A DNA stretch of 5,324 nt from contig DHHV01000058.1 in NCBI GenBank assembly GCA_002403455.1, forward strand, positions 9,132 to 14,455. Direction: 5' to 3'. Under the pieces are notes generated by a model. The model was not told the DNA's origin, did not search any database, and worked only from the letters and a program-made list of their open reading frames with translations. The position numbers and the translations under genes are program-made. Shown here in pieces: positions 1-5,324 of the stretch (its first letter is position 1; every line of letters starts with the position of its first letter). The stretch is from Hyphomonadaceae bacterium UBA4763 (GTDB lineage Bacteria; Pseudomonadota; Alphaproteobacteria; Caulobacterales; Aquidulcibacteraceae).

Positions 1-20
1 CCCCCCCCCCGCCCCGCGCC
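1..20. other. Poly-C run at window edge, probable low-quality contig end
   Basis: The window opens with ten C residues followed by GCCCCGCGCCC. In the PBP frame this reads Pro-Pro-Pro-Arg-Pro-Ala-Pro just before Ala-Asn-Ile-Gly-Ala-Gly-Arg. In the PBP1A family this position is a helical stretch of the type R-A-(A/L)-x-A-N, where a proline cluster is unexpected. The likeliest reading is that the first bases are sequencing or assembly error at a contig end. That is inference; a genuine proline-rich variant is not excluded. Confidence 0.55.
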
Positions 21-1605
21 CGCCAATATCGGCGCCGGCCGCACTGTCCAAGGCGGCTCGACCATCACCCAGCAATTGGTCAAAAACCTGTTTTTGTCGC
101 CGGAGCAGACAATCAAGCGCAAATTGCAAGAAGCCATGCTCTCCTTGCGCATAGAAAAACAACTGACCAAGGATGAAATCCTCGCACTCTATCTGAACCG
201 CATCTTCCTCGGGCAAAATTCTTACGGCATCGACGCCGCCGCGCATCGCTATTTTTCCAAACACGCCAGCGACCTGACCTTGCCAGAAGCCGCGCTTTTG
301 GCCGCTTTACCCAAAGCGCCCTCGCAACTCGACCCGACCAAGTCAAACGACAATGCCCGCGCCCGCCGCAATGTCGTGCTTGATCGCATGGTTGAAGCCG
401 GCTTTATTACACCGCAAGTCGCCGCCAGCGCCAAAACGACACCGATCGTCTTGGTTTCACCTGAAACTTACCCCGATCTCGGCTACGCCGTTGACATGGC
501 CGAAGCGCGCGCCCGGGAAATCGTCGGCCCCGGCGTGCCTGACCTCGTCATCGAGCTGACCATCGACCGGAAGCTGCAAGAAGCTGCCGAAAACGCCGTA
601 AAATCAACGATGTCCGAGCGCGGTCCCGACGCCGACGCCTCCCAGGCCGGCTTCGTCGCCCTCGATTCCGGCAATCAGATCATCGCCATGGTCGGCGGGC
701 TTTCCTATGCGCAAAGCCAGTTCAACCGCACCCGCGACGCCAAAAGACAGCCCGGATCTGCTTTCAAAACAATCGTTTACGCCGCCGCCTTCGAGCAGGG
801 CTTACGCCCCGCCGCCGTCCGCGTCGACCGCGACACCTGGATCGGCAATTGGCATCCGGAGAATTTCGGCGGCGATCACATCGGCCCCGTCACCCTGACA
901 ACCGCCTTCGCCAAGTCGTTGAACACCGTCGCCGCGCAGATTGGCCAGGAAATCGGCCCCCGCGCCATGGTCAATATGGGCGAACGCTTAGGCATTCGCT
1001 CGCCTTTGGAGCCAAATGTTTCGCTGTCTTTAGGCGTCAGCGAGGTCAATTTACTTGAACTCACCGGCGCCTATAGCGTCTTCCGGGCCGAAGGCGTTCG
1101 TCGTGAGCCCTATATCATCGCCTCTATCAAAGATTCTAAAGGCAAAACGCTCTACACGCATGTTGCCGCCAGCGATACGCAAGTCATCGAACCGCGCGTT
1201 GCCCAGGACATGACGCTGTTATTGCAATCCGTCGTCACCGCCGGCACCGGGCGGCGCGCCAGTCTTGGCGAGCGCGAAGTCGGCGGCAAGACCGGCACCA
1301 GCCAGAACTTCCGCGACGCCTGGTTTATTGGCTTTACCGCCGACATCACGGCCGGCGCCTGGGTGGGCAATGACGACGACAGCCCGATGAAGCGGGTCAC
1401 CGGCGGCGCCATTCCGGCGGAAATCTGGAAGAAATTCATGGAAAAGGCCCATGAAGACGCGCCGCTGCGGCCGTTGCCGACCGGCCCGCGTCTCGAATTA
1501 TCGCCGAAAGATCAAGCGCTTCTGGCGCTGTACGAAGATTTGGCGCTGGCCTTCGCCCGCGTCGGCTATACGCCCAGCTCCGAACTTGCGTCGGTGCAAC
1601 GCTAA
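1..1605 (+). CDS. Class A penicillin-binding protein (bifunctional peptidoglycan glycosyltransferase/transpeptidase, PBP1A family), 5' end missing
   Basis: This enzyme polymerises lipid II into glycan strands and cross-links their stem peptides on the periplasmic face of the inner membrane. The frame is open from base 1, so the gene starts upstream; the TTG at 76 lies inside a conserved motif and is not a real start. The visible part of the GT51 domain has GGSTITQQL (52-78), RKLQE (118-132) and KDEILALYLN (169-198). The membrane anchor and the catalytic-Glu motif EDxxFxxHxG lie outside the window. The transpeptidase domain is complete: SAFK with the acyl-Ser codon at 757-759, SLN (916-924) and KTGT (1288-1299). 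The link between the domains is short, with no room for the large insert of E. coli PBP1A, and the tail after the transpeptidase domain is brief. All catalytic motifs that are present look intact. The exact paralogue (mrcA-like or another class A PBP) cannot be decided. uup follows 43 bp downstream on the same strand. Confidence 0.95.
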   Translation, partial: PPPRPAPANIGAGRTVQGGSTITQQLVKNLFLSPEQTIKRKLQEAMLSLRIEKQLTKDEILALYLNRIFLGQNSYGIDAAAHRYFSKHASDLTLPEAALLAALPKAPSQLDPTKSNDNARARRNVVLDRMVEAGFITPQVAASAKTTPIVLVSPETYPDLGYAVDMAEARAREIVGPGVPDLVIELTIDRKLQEAAENAVKSTMSERGPDADASQAGFVALDSGNQIIAMVGGLSYAQSQFNRTRDAKRQPGSAFKTIVYAAAFEQGLRPAAVRVDRDTWIGNWHPENFGGDHIGPVTLTTAFAKSLNTVAAQIGQEIGPRAMVNMGERLGIRSPLEPNVSLSLGVSEVNLLELTGAYSVFRAEGVRREPYIIASIKDSKGKTLYTHVAASDTQVIEPRVAQDMTLLLQSVVTAGTGRRASLGEREVGGKTGTSQNFRDAWFIGFTADITAGAWVGNDDDSPMKRVTGGAIPAEIWKKFMEKAHEDAPLRPLPTGPRLELSPKDQALLALYEDLALAFARVGYTPSSELASVQR

Positions 1606-1648
1606 ATCTATCTCTCGCCTTCCGCCCCTCTGCCGATAAACGACGATC

Positions 1649-3505
1649 ATGCCGCCGCCGATCGCGCAATTGCGCGCCGCCAAGCTTTCCTTAGGTCTTC
1701 GCCCTCTCTTTCAAGGGGTGGACTTATCCATTTCAAAAGGCGAGCGCGCCGCCTTGATCGGCCGCAATGGCGCCGGCAAATCGACCTTAATGAAAGTCGT
1801 CGTCGGCCAAATCGACATCGATTCCGGTGAGCGCTGGGCCGACCCGAAGATTACCACCGGTTATCTCGCGCAAGACCCTGACCTTTCCGGCTTTGAGACG
1901 TTGCGTGATTATGCCTGCGCCGATTTGCCAAGCGCCGATTCGGACCGTTCTTTCCGCGCCGAAGCGGAATTATCGGCGCTGGGTCTGGATCCCAACCGGT
2001 CGACCCAAGGTCTTTCTGGCGGAGAAACCCGCCGCGCAGCCTTGGCGCGGCTGTTCGCCAGCGACCCGGACCTGCTTTTACTGGACGAACCGACCAACCA
2101 TCTTGACATCGCCGCCATCGAGGACCTGGAGACGCGCCTCAACGCCTTTCGCGGCGGTGTGTTGATCGTCAGCCACGACCGCAAATTCCTGGAAAATACC
2201 TCCAACACCATATTTTGGTTAAGGCAGGGCAAGGTTTTTACGCTCAATCGCGGCTATGGCCATTTTGAAGACTGGGCCGCGCAAGTCGAGGCGGAAGAAG
2301 AAAAGGCCCTCGCCAAATTGGAATTGCGGCTCGCCCAGGAAGAACATTGGTTACAACGCGGGGTGACCGCGCGCCGCTCGCGCAATGAAGGTCGCCGCCA
2401 TCGCCTCTTGGCTTTGCGCCAAGAACGCCGTCAGAAATTGTCAATGAAACGCGAGCGTCAACAGGGCGCTGTCCTCGCCGTCGATGACGAACAAATCTCC
2501 GGAAAATTGATCTTCGACGCCGAGCGCGTCTATAAGTCCTTTCAAACCACGCAAGGCGAAAAGCCGATCGTTCGGGATTTCTCCATCAAAGTCCAGCGCG
2601 GCGATCGTTTAGGCATTGTTGGCCCGAACGGCGCCGGCAAATCCACCTTGATTGATCTTTTATTGGGTAATCAATCGCCCGAGTCTGGCCGAATCCGGCG
2701 CGGCGCTAAAATCGAGCTTGCTTATCTTGATCAGCGCCGTTCGACCTTAAAACCAGACGTCGATATCTGGGACACGCTCTGCCCCCTTGGCGGCGATCAA
2801 GTCATGGTGCGCGGCAGGCCCCGCCATGTCGCCGCTTATGCGCGCGATTTCTTGTTTGGTCACGAACAATTGCGCCAACCGGTCGGTTCTTTATCTGGCG
2901 GGGAGCGCAATCGGCTCACCTTGGCTTTGGCGCTGGCGCGTCCCTCCAATCTCTTGATCTTGGACGAACCGACCAACGACCTTGATATGGACACGCTCGA
3001 CCTGCTCGAAGACATGTTGGCGGCCTATGACGGCACGTTGATTTTGGTCAGCCACGACCGCTCTTTCCTTGAAGGCGTCGTTACCTCAATCCTGTGGCCG
3101 GATGGACTTGGTCATTGGCGCGAGACCCCAGGCGGTTGGGACGATTATTTGCGCGAACGCGCCGCTATTCTGGCGCAAACAAGACCAAGGTCCAGTGACG
3201 TATCGGCGCCAGCCGCTCCGACGTCAGGTACCCCCTCCGTCTTGCAGAATCTGGCGAGATCCAAGCTGTCTTACAAAGAAGAGCGCCGACTGGTCGAGCT
3301 CGACGCGCTTTTGACCCGCCTGCCGAAAGACATCGCCGGCCTGGAATCGCGTCTTGCCGACCCTGGTCTTTATGCGCGCGACCCCAAATCCTTTGAGACC
3401 GCCAGCAAGTCCTTGGATCAAGCGCGCCGATTGCTCGACGCGCTCGAAACCGAATGGCTGGAATTGGAAGAAAAGCGCGCCGCGCTCAGCGCGTCTTCAG
3501 GATAA
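1649..3505 (+). CDS. uup: ABC-F family ATPase, Uup type
   Basis: A soluble protein with two ABC ATPase domains and no membrane domain. ABC-F proteins act on the ribosome near the E site; Uup also binds DNA through its C-terminal domain and has been linked to replication intermediates and transposon precise excision in E. coli. Domain 1 has Walker A GRNGAGKST (residues 38-46), Q75, signature LSGGE (122-126), Walker B LLLLDEPTNHLD (142-153) and SHDR (175-178). A basic, helical linker (about 208-270, containing WLQRGVTARRSRNEGR) matches the ABC-F P-site tRNA-interaction motif. Domain 2 has GPNGAGKST (325-333), LSGGE (415-419), LLILDEPTNDLD (435-446) and SHDR (468-471). A Pro/Ala/Ser-rich spacer (about 511-530) leads to KLSYKE (539-544) and a charged coiled coil to residue 618, the Uup hallmark. 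Both sites look catalytically intact, and 618 residues is normal for the family. The ATG start puts Walker A at the usual distance, although no strong Shine-Dalgarno precedes it. Confidence 0.95.
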   Translation: MPPPIAQLRAAKLSLGLRPLFQGVDLSISKGERAALIGRNGAGKSTLMKVVVGQIDIDSGERWADPKITTGYLAQDPDLSGFETLRDYACADLPSADSDRSFRAEAELSALGLDPNRSTQGLSGGETRRAALARLFASDPDLLLLDEPTNHLDIAAIEDLETRLNAFRGGVLIVSHDRKFLENTSNTIFWLRQGKVFTLNRGYGHFEDWAAQVEAEEEKALAKLELRLAQEEHWLQRGVTARRSRNEGRRHRLLALRQERRQKLSMKRERQQGAVLAVDDEQISGKLIFDAERVYKSFQTTQGEKPIVRDFSIKVQRGDRLGIVGPNGAGKSTLIDLLLGNQSPESGRIRRGAKIELAYLDQRRSTLKPDVDIWDTLCPLGGDQVMVRGRPRHVAAYARDFLFGHEQLRQPVGSLSGGERNRLTLALALARPSNLLILDEPTNDLDMDTLDLLEDMLAAYDGTLILVSHDRSFLEGVVTSILWPDGLGHWRETPGGWDDYLRERAAILAQTRPRSSDVSAPAAPTSGTPSVLQNLARSKLSYKEERRLVELDALLTRLPKDIAGLESRLADPGLYARDPKSFETASKSLDQARRLLDALETEWLELEEKRAALSASSG

Positions 3506-3540
3506 TTGGAGTCCGTGAAGCTGAGCGTTTCCAATCTTTC
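3505..3540 (+). terminator. Weak candidate terminator after uup
   Basis: ATTGGA (3505-3510, starting on the last base of the uup stop codon) is complementary to TCCAAT (3530-3535), with a 19-base loop, followed by CTTTC. The stem is only 6 bp and the downstream tract is short and mixed, so this is a poor intrinsic terminator. It is listed because it is one of only two stem-like structures in the convergent gap. Confidence 0.2.
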
Positions 3541-3593
3541 CGCATTTACTTAACGCGAACCGGTTCCCACTTCGCTTGAAACTACTCTAAGTA
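3541..3593. repeat. Dispersed palindromic intergenic element (REP-like), candidate
   Basis: The gap between the convergent uup and bdhA genes contains nested inverted repeats: TACTTA (3547-3552) with TAAGTA (3588-3593), GCGAA (3555-3559) with TTCGC (3571-3575), and the perfect 10-bp palindrome GAACCGGTTC (3557-3566). Read on the minus strand, the core GCGAAGTGGGAACCGGTTC, followed by GCGT, strongly resembles from memory an intergenic sequence (AGCGAAGTGGATACCGGTTC, then GCGT) repeated in many Hyphomicrobiales genomes. The inverted repeats are visible; the family identity is recall. It may fold as RNA at the 3' end of both transcripts, but neither side has a U-tract typical of an intrinsic terminator. 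Confidence 0.5.
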
Positions 3594-3596
3594 ATC

Positions 3597-4391
3597 TTAC
3601 TGCGCGGTCCATCCGCCATCAATATTGATTGCCGACCCGTTAATCTGCGCCGCGGCGTCCGAGCACAAAAACACCGCCATGGCGGCCACTTGTTCTGTCG
3701 TCACAAATTGTTTGGTCGGCTGTGCGTGCAATAAAACATCGCGAATGACTTGCTCGCGCGTCAACCCGCGCGCCGCCATCGTGTCGGGGATTTGCTTTTC
3801 CACCAATGGCGTCAACACATATCCAGGCGAGATGGCGTTCGACGTTACGCCATATTCCGCCCCTTCCAGCGCCAATGTTTTCGTCAACCCGATGACGCCA
3901 TGTTTTGCCGCCACATAAGCCGACTTGAACGGCGAGGCGACATGGCCATGCGCCGAGGCGACATTGATCACTCGGCCCCATTTGCGCGCTTTCATGCCGC
4001 GAAAAGCCAAGCGGCAAACATGGAACGCCGAACTCAAATTGATCGCCAAAATAGCGTCCCATTTCGCGGCCGGAAAGTCTTCAACCGGGCTAACAAATTG
4101 AATGCCGGCATTGTTGACGACAATATCCAGCTTGCCGAAATCCTGTTCAGCCTGCGCCATCATCGCTTCAATCGCGTCTGTCTTCGACATATCCGCGCCG
4201 GAATAAAGCACGCGCACGCCATGTTGTTTTGCCATATCGGCGCGCATATTCTCAATCTCGCCGGCATCGCCAAATCCGTTCAGCAGCACATCGGCGCCGG
4301 CGGCGGCAAATCCTTGCGCAATACCAAGGCCAATTCCGCTCGTTGAACCGGTCACAAGCGCGGCGCGGCCGGCCAAAGGACGCTGAGACAT
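3597..4391 (-). CDS. bdhA: D-3-hydroxybutyrate dehydrogenase (short-chain dehydrogenase/reductase)
   Basis: This cytosolic NAD-dependent enzyme interconverts (R)-3-hydroxybutyrate and acetoacetate, a step in using ketone bodies and degrading polyhydroxybutyrate. The 264-residue length is typical of classical SDRs. Visible motifs are the cofactor-binding TGSTSGIG (14-21), NNAG (93-96), Asn118, Ser146, and Tyr159-x3-Lys163. The six residues I recall as substrate-binding or catalytic in the Pseudomonas fragi enzyme (Gln94, Ser142, His144, Lys152, Tyr155, Gln196) all appear with a constant offset of 4, as Gln98, Ser146, His148, Lys156, Tyr159 and Gln200. That makes the substrate assignment much firmer than generic SDR. 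The C-terminal part (TPLVEKQI, QFVT, FLCSDAAAQI, DGGWTAQ) is also characteristic of this family. The ATG has a GGAGG site 6 bases upstream. The gene converges on uup and diverges from the PepSY gene; no pha or acetoacetyl-CoA gene is in view. Confidence 0.95.
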   Translation of the reverse strand: MSQRPLAGRAALVTGSTSGIGLGIAQGFAAAGADVLLNGFGDAGEIENMRADMAKQHGVRVLYSGADMSKTDAIEAMMAQAEQDFGKLDIVVNNAGIQFVSPVEDFPAAKWDAILAINLSSAFHVCRLAFRGMKARKWGRVINVASAHGHVASPFKSAYVAAKHGVIGLTKTLALEGAEYGVTSNAISPGYVLTPLVEKQIPDTMAARGLTREQVIRDVLLHAQPTKQFVTTEQVAAMAVFLCSDAAAQINGSAINIDGGWTAQ

Positions 4392-4397
4392 CGAAAA

Positions 4398-4402
4398 CCT
4401 CC
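4398..4402 (-). promoter_or_regulatory. Shine-Dalgarno site of bdhA
   Basis: On the minus strand GGAGG lies 6 bases before the ATG whose first base is at 4391. It is the only strong ribosome binding site in the window, and it fixes the bdhA start. Confidence 0.85.
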
Positions 4403-4442
4403 GGGGAAATCATTGAAACGCACCGGCCTCGCCCGCCTGAAC

Positions 4443-4455
4443 CTTGATTGTCAAG
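4443..4455. promoter_or_regulatory. Inverted repeat CTTGA-TTG-TCAAG overlapping a -35-like box
   Basis: A 13-bp interrupted palindrome (arms 4443-4447 and 4451-4455) lies about 50 bp upstream of the bdhA start codon. On the minus strand positions 4454-4449 read TTGACA, the consensus -35 hexamer, but I find no convincing -10 box 16-18 bp further on. It could be a regulator site over the bdhA promoter or a chance match. Confidence 0.3.
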
Positions 4456-4471
4456 CGCGCGCGCCTTCGCT

Positions 4472-4486
4472 TTTGCTTGAAGCAAA
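4472..4486. promoter_or_regulatory. 15-bp interrupted palindrome, candidate operator between bdhA and the PepSY gene
   Basis: TTTGCTT-G-AAGCAAA has perfect 7-bp arms around one central base and sits near the middle of the 151-bp divergent intergenic region. This geometry suits a dimeric helix-turn-helix regulator. It lies upstream of the -35-like box of bdhA and overlaps a weak -35-like TTGAAG on the plus strand, so one protein could influence both genes. No regulator gene is in the window and I cannot assign the motif to a known family. Confidence 0.45.
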
Positions 4487-4505
4487 TCCTGCTCGGCGCC
4501 ATGCT
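4477..4505 (+). promoter_or_regulatory. Weak candidate sigma70-type promoter for the PepSY gene
   Basis: TTGAAG (4477-4482) and CATGCT (4500-4505) are separated by 17 bp and would start transcription about 30 bases before the TTG at 4543. Both boxes deviate from consensus, so this is tentative. Confidence 0.2.
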
Positions 4506-4542
4506 GGTGGGTCTTCAACACTCGTAAAAATGGCGCAAATCG

Positions 4543-5130
4543 TTGAAAATAAACAAGTTACTCCGCGATGTTCATTATTGGCTCAGCCTCGTTGTGCTGG
4601 CCCCGCTCGGCGTGATGATTATCGCCGGCATCATTTTGATGCTGAAAAAGGAGATCGCCTGGATCCAGCCGCCGACGCGCGCTGGCGTTCTGGCAGTGCA
4701 AGATGACGCGTCCGATCCGCCCAATGCGCGCTTGGATGATCTGTTTCAAACCGCCAGACTGGCTAAACCCGACGCCTTTAATACCTGGCAATCACTCGAC
4801 CGGGTCGAAATAAAACCGGACAAGGGCATCATCAAATTCGTGTCGACGTCACGCTGGGAAGCGCAAGTCGATCTGCAAACCGCAGAATTACTGCAATTGG
4901 CCTATCGCCGCTCTGATTTGATCGAACAAATCCACGACGGCTCGTTTTTCGCAGACTGGACAAAACTCTATGTCTTTCTCCCCGCCGGCGGATTGTTGCT
5001 GATTATGTGGGCGACCGGCATATATTTACTCATTCTGCCGCATTGGGCGCGCGCGCGAAAGAAACGGCGTAAGACGACCCCTCATATCGACGGCGCGATC
5101 AAGATTGTAGCGGGCAGGACACATGGCTGA
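4543..5130 (+). CDS. PepSY-domain inner-membrane protein with two predicted helices
   Basis: A small membrane protein (195 residues) of the PepSY / PepSY-associated TM family. The function is unknown; relatives often sit beside TonB-dependent receptors or redox and metal-handling genes, but none is visible here. Features seen: a short basic N-terminus with RDVHYW (8-13), TM helix 1 at about 14-34, KKEIAWIQPPT (35-45), a soluble alpha/beta region (about 60-122) fitting a PepSY domain, RSDLIEQIHDGSFF (123-136), TM helix 2 at about 143-165, and a strongly basic tail (RARKKRRK, 170-177). By the positive-inside rule both ends would be cytoplasmic and the PepSY region periplasmic. His11 and His131 lie near the membrane edges and could bind a ligand, which is speculation. 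An in-frame TAA at 4525-4527 leaves TTG 4543 as the only usual start codon before the conserved HYW; the next, GTG at 4594, would break helix 1. No clear Shine-Dalgarno is present. Confidence 0.85.
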   Translation: MKINKLLRDVHYWLSLVVLAPLGVMIIAGIILMLKKEIAWIQPPTRAGVLAVQDDASDPPNARLDDLFQTARLAKPDAFNTWQSLDRVEIKPDKGIIKFVSTSRWEAQVDLQTAELLQLAYRRSDLIEQIHDGSFFADWTKLYVFLPAGGLLLIMWATGIYLLILPHWARARKKRRKTTPHIDGAIKIVAGRTHG

Positions 5131-5237
5131 GTACTGTCGTCGACGACGCTTTAATCCGCTCGGCGCTTCCGGACGCACTATGTATATTATGGGTGAATTT
5201 TGCTTTTTTAATTGTGCGGCTGACTTTATCGCGGTGC
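5131..5237. other. Intergenic stretch after the PepSY gene with no credible gene
   Basis: It holds a perfect 12-bp palindrome GTCGTCGACGAC (5136-5147) just after the stop codon, followed by GCTTTAAT, which is at best a poor terminator. An AT-rich patch (about 5178-5215) includes TATATTAT and a run of six T (5204-5209) with no strong GC hairpin directly before it. Very weak promoter-like boxes (TTGCTT 5200-5205, CTTTAT 5224-5229) would place a start near the following inverted repeat. Confidence 0.5.
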
Positions 5238-5313
5238 TAGTGGTTCGTTCCTGACATTTGCATCCCGTTTCGGCGTCCCCGTGGGGCAAATGCCAGGAAC
5301 AGGAGAACCACTA
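5238..5313. repeat. Long imperfect inverted repeat (stem-loop) bounded by TA
   Basis: The left arm TAGTGGTTC (5238-5246), GTTCCTG (5247-5253), CATTTGC (5255-5261) is complementary to GCAAATG (5286-5292), CAGGAAC (5294-5300), GAACCACTA (5305-5313). The only interruptions are an A/C mismatch (5254/5293) and a 4-base bulge AGGA (5301-5304). This gives 23 paired bases around a GC-rich 24-base loop region. No long U-tract follows on either strand and no ORF crosses it convincingly. It could be a miniature mobile element, an end of an insertion sequence, a structured RNA or an unusual terminator; the sequence alone does not decide. Confidence 0.8.
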
Positions 5314-5324
5314 TAAATCTTTGA

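Noticed and set aside
1827..2247. 112-codon open frames on both strands inside uup
   Set aside because: Both overlap the first ABC domain, whose motifs are intact in the main frame; their low-complexity translations are typical of shadow frames.
1649..3505. Antibiotic-resistance ABC-F protein instead of Uup
   Set aside because: The short inter-domain linker with a basic ARRSRNEGR motif and the C-terminal coiled coil after KLSYKE match housekeeping Uup and not the resistance subfamilies with extended linkers.
3640..4062. 140-codon minus-strand open frame within bdhA in another frame
   Set aside because: It overlaps bdhA on the same strand out of frame and shows no family motif.
3750..4346. 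198-codon plus-strand open frame opposite bdhA
   Set aside because: It is antisense to a gene with a complete SDR active site. The translation is rich in Arg/His/Gln without recognisable motifs, as expected for a shadow frame in GC-rich DNA.
5136..5147. Intrinsic terminator at GTCGTCGACGAC after the PepSY gene
   Set aside because: The palindrome has no spacer, so only a 4-bp stem would form, and only GCTTTAAT follows. It is described as part of the intergenic stretch.
5238..5260. Possible tRNA T-arm (GGTTCGTTCC)
   Set aside because: The loop lacks the expected TTCRANY pattern, and no acceptor, D-arm or anticodon arm can be folded around it.
5026..5289. 87-codon minus-strand open frame running through the terminal inverted repeat
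   Set aside because: It overlaps the end of the PepSY gene, has no ribosome site I can see, and its composition is basic and featureless.
5238..5324. Retron-type ncRNA or CRISPR repeat
   Set aside because: There is no reverse transcriptase or cas gene, only one repeat unit, and no room for the paired a1/a2 and msd structure. The inverted repeat alone does not support either call.

Overview
The window looks like a chromosomal housekeeping segment of an alphaproteobacterium, most likely of the order Hyphomicrobiales (Rhizobiales). I infer this from the GC-rich coding DNA dominated by GCC/GGC/CGC codons, from a class A penicillin-binding protein, Uup and 3-hydroxybutyrate dehydrogenase that all read like alphaproteobacterial proteins, and from an intergenic element at about 3541-3593 that resembles, from memory, a dispersed sequence of that order. 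The taxonomic call is an inference with moderate confidence.

Layout: bases 1-1605 (+) hold the 3' part of a class A penicillin-binding protein. It is cut by the window edge, where a run of ten C looks like poor contig-end sequence. After 43 bp comes a complete uup-type ABC-F ATPase gene (1649-3505, +). A 91-bp convergent gap (3506-3596) carries a repeat-like palindromic element. Next is bdhA for D-3-hydroxybutyrate dehydrogenase on the minus strand (3597-4391). A 151-bp divergent gap (4392-4542) contains a 15-bp interrupted palindrome, a 13-bp one, and weak promoter-like boxes. It separates bdhA from a small two-helix PepSY-type membrane protein (4543-5130, +) that seems to use a TTG start. 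The last 194 bp hold no credible gene but end in a long imperfect inverted repeat (5238-5313).

The genes do not form one pathway. The first two share a strand and could be co-transcribed, one acting in cell-wall synthesis and the other at the ribosome or on DNA. bdhA belongs to ketone-body and polyhydroxybutyrate turnover. The PepSY protein is a membrane protein of unknown role, in a family often found near metal uptake or redox genes, though no such neighbour is visible here.

I see no CRISPR array, tRNA, rRNA, transposase, phage gene or defence system. The four genes are ordinary. The items most worth a second look are non-coding: the terminal inverted repeat, the convergent repeat element and the palindromes between bdhA and the PepSY gene.
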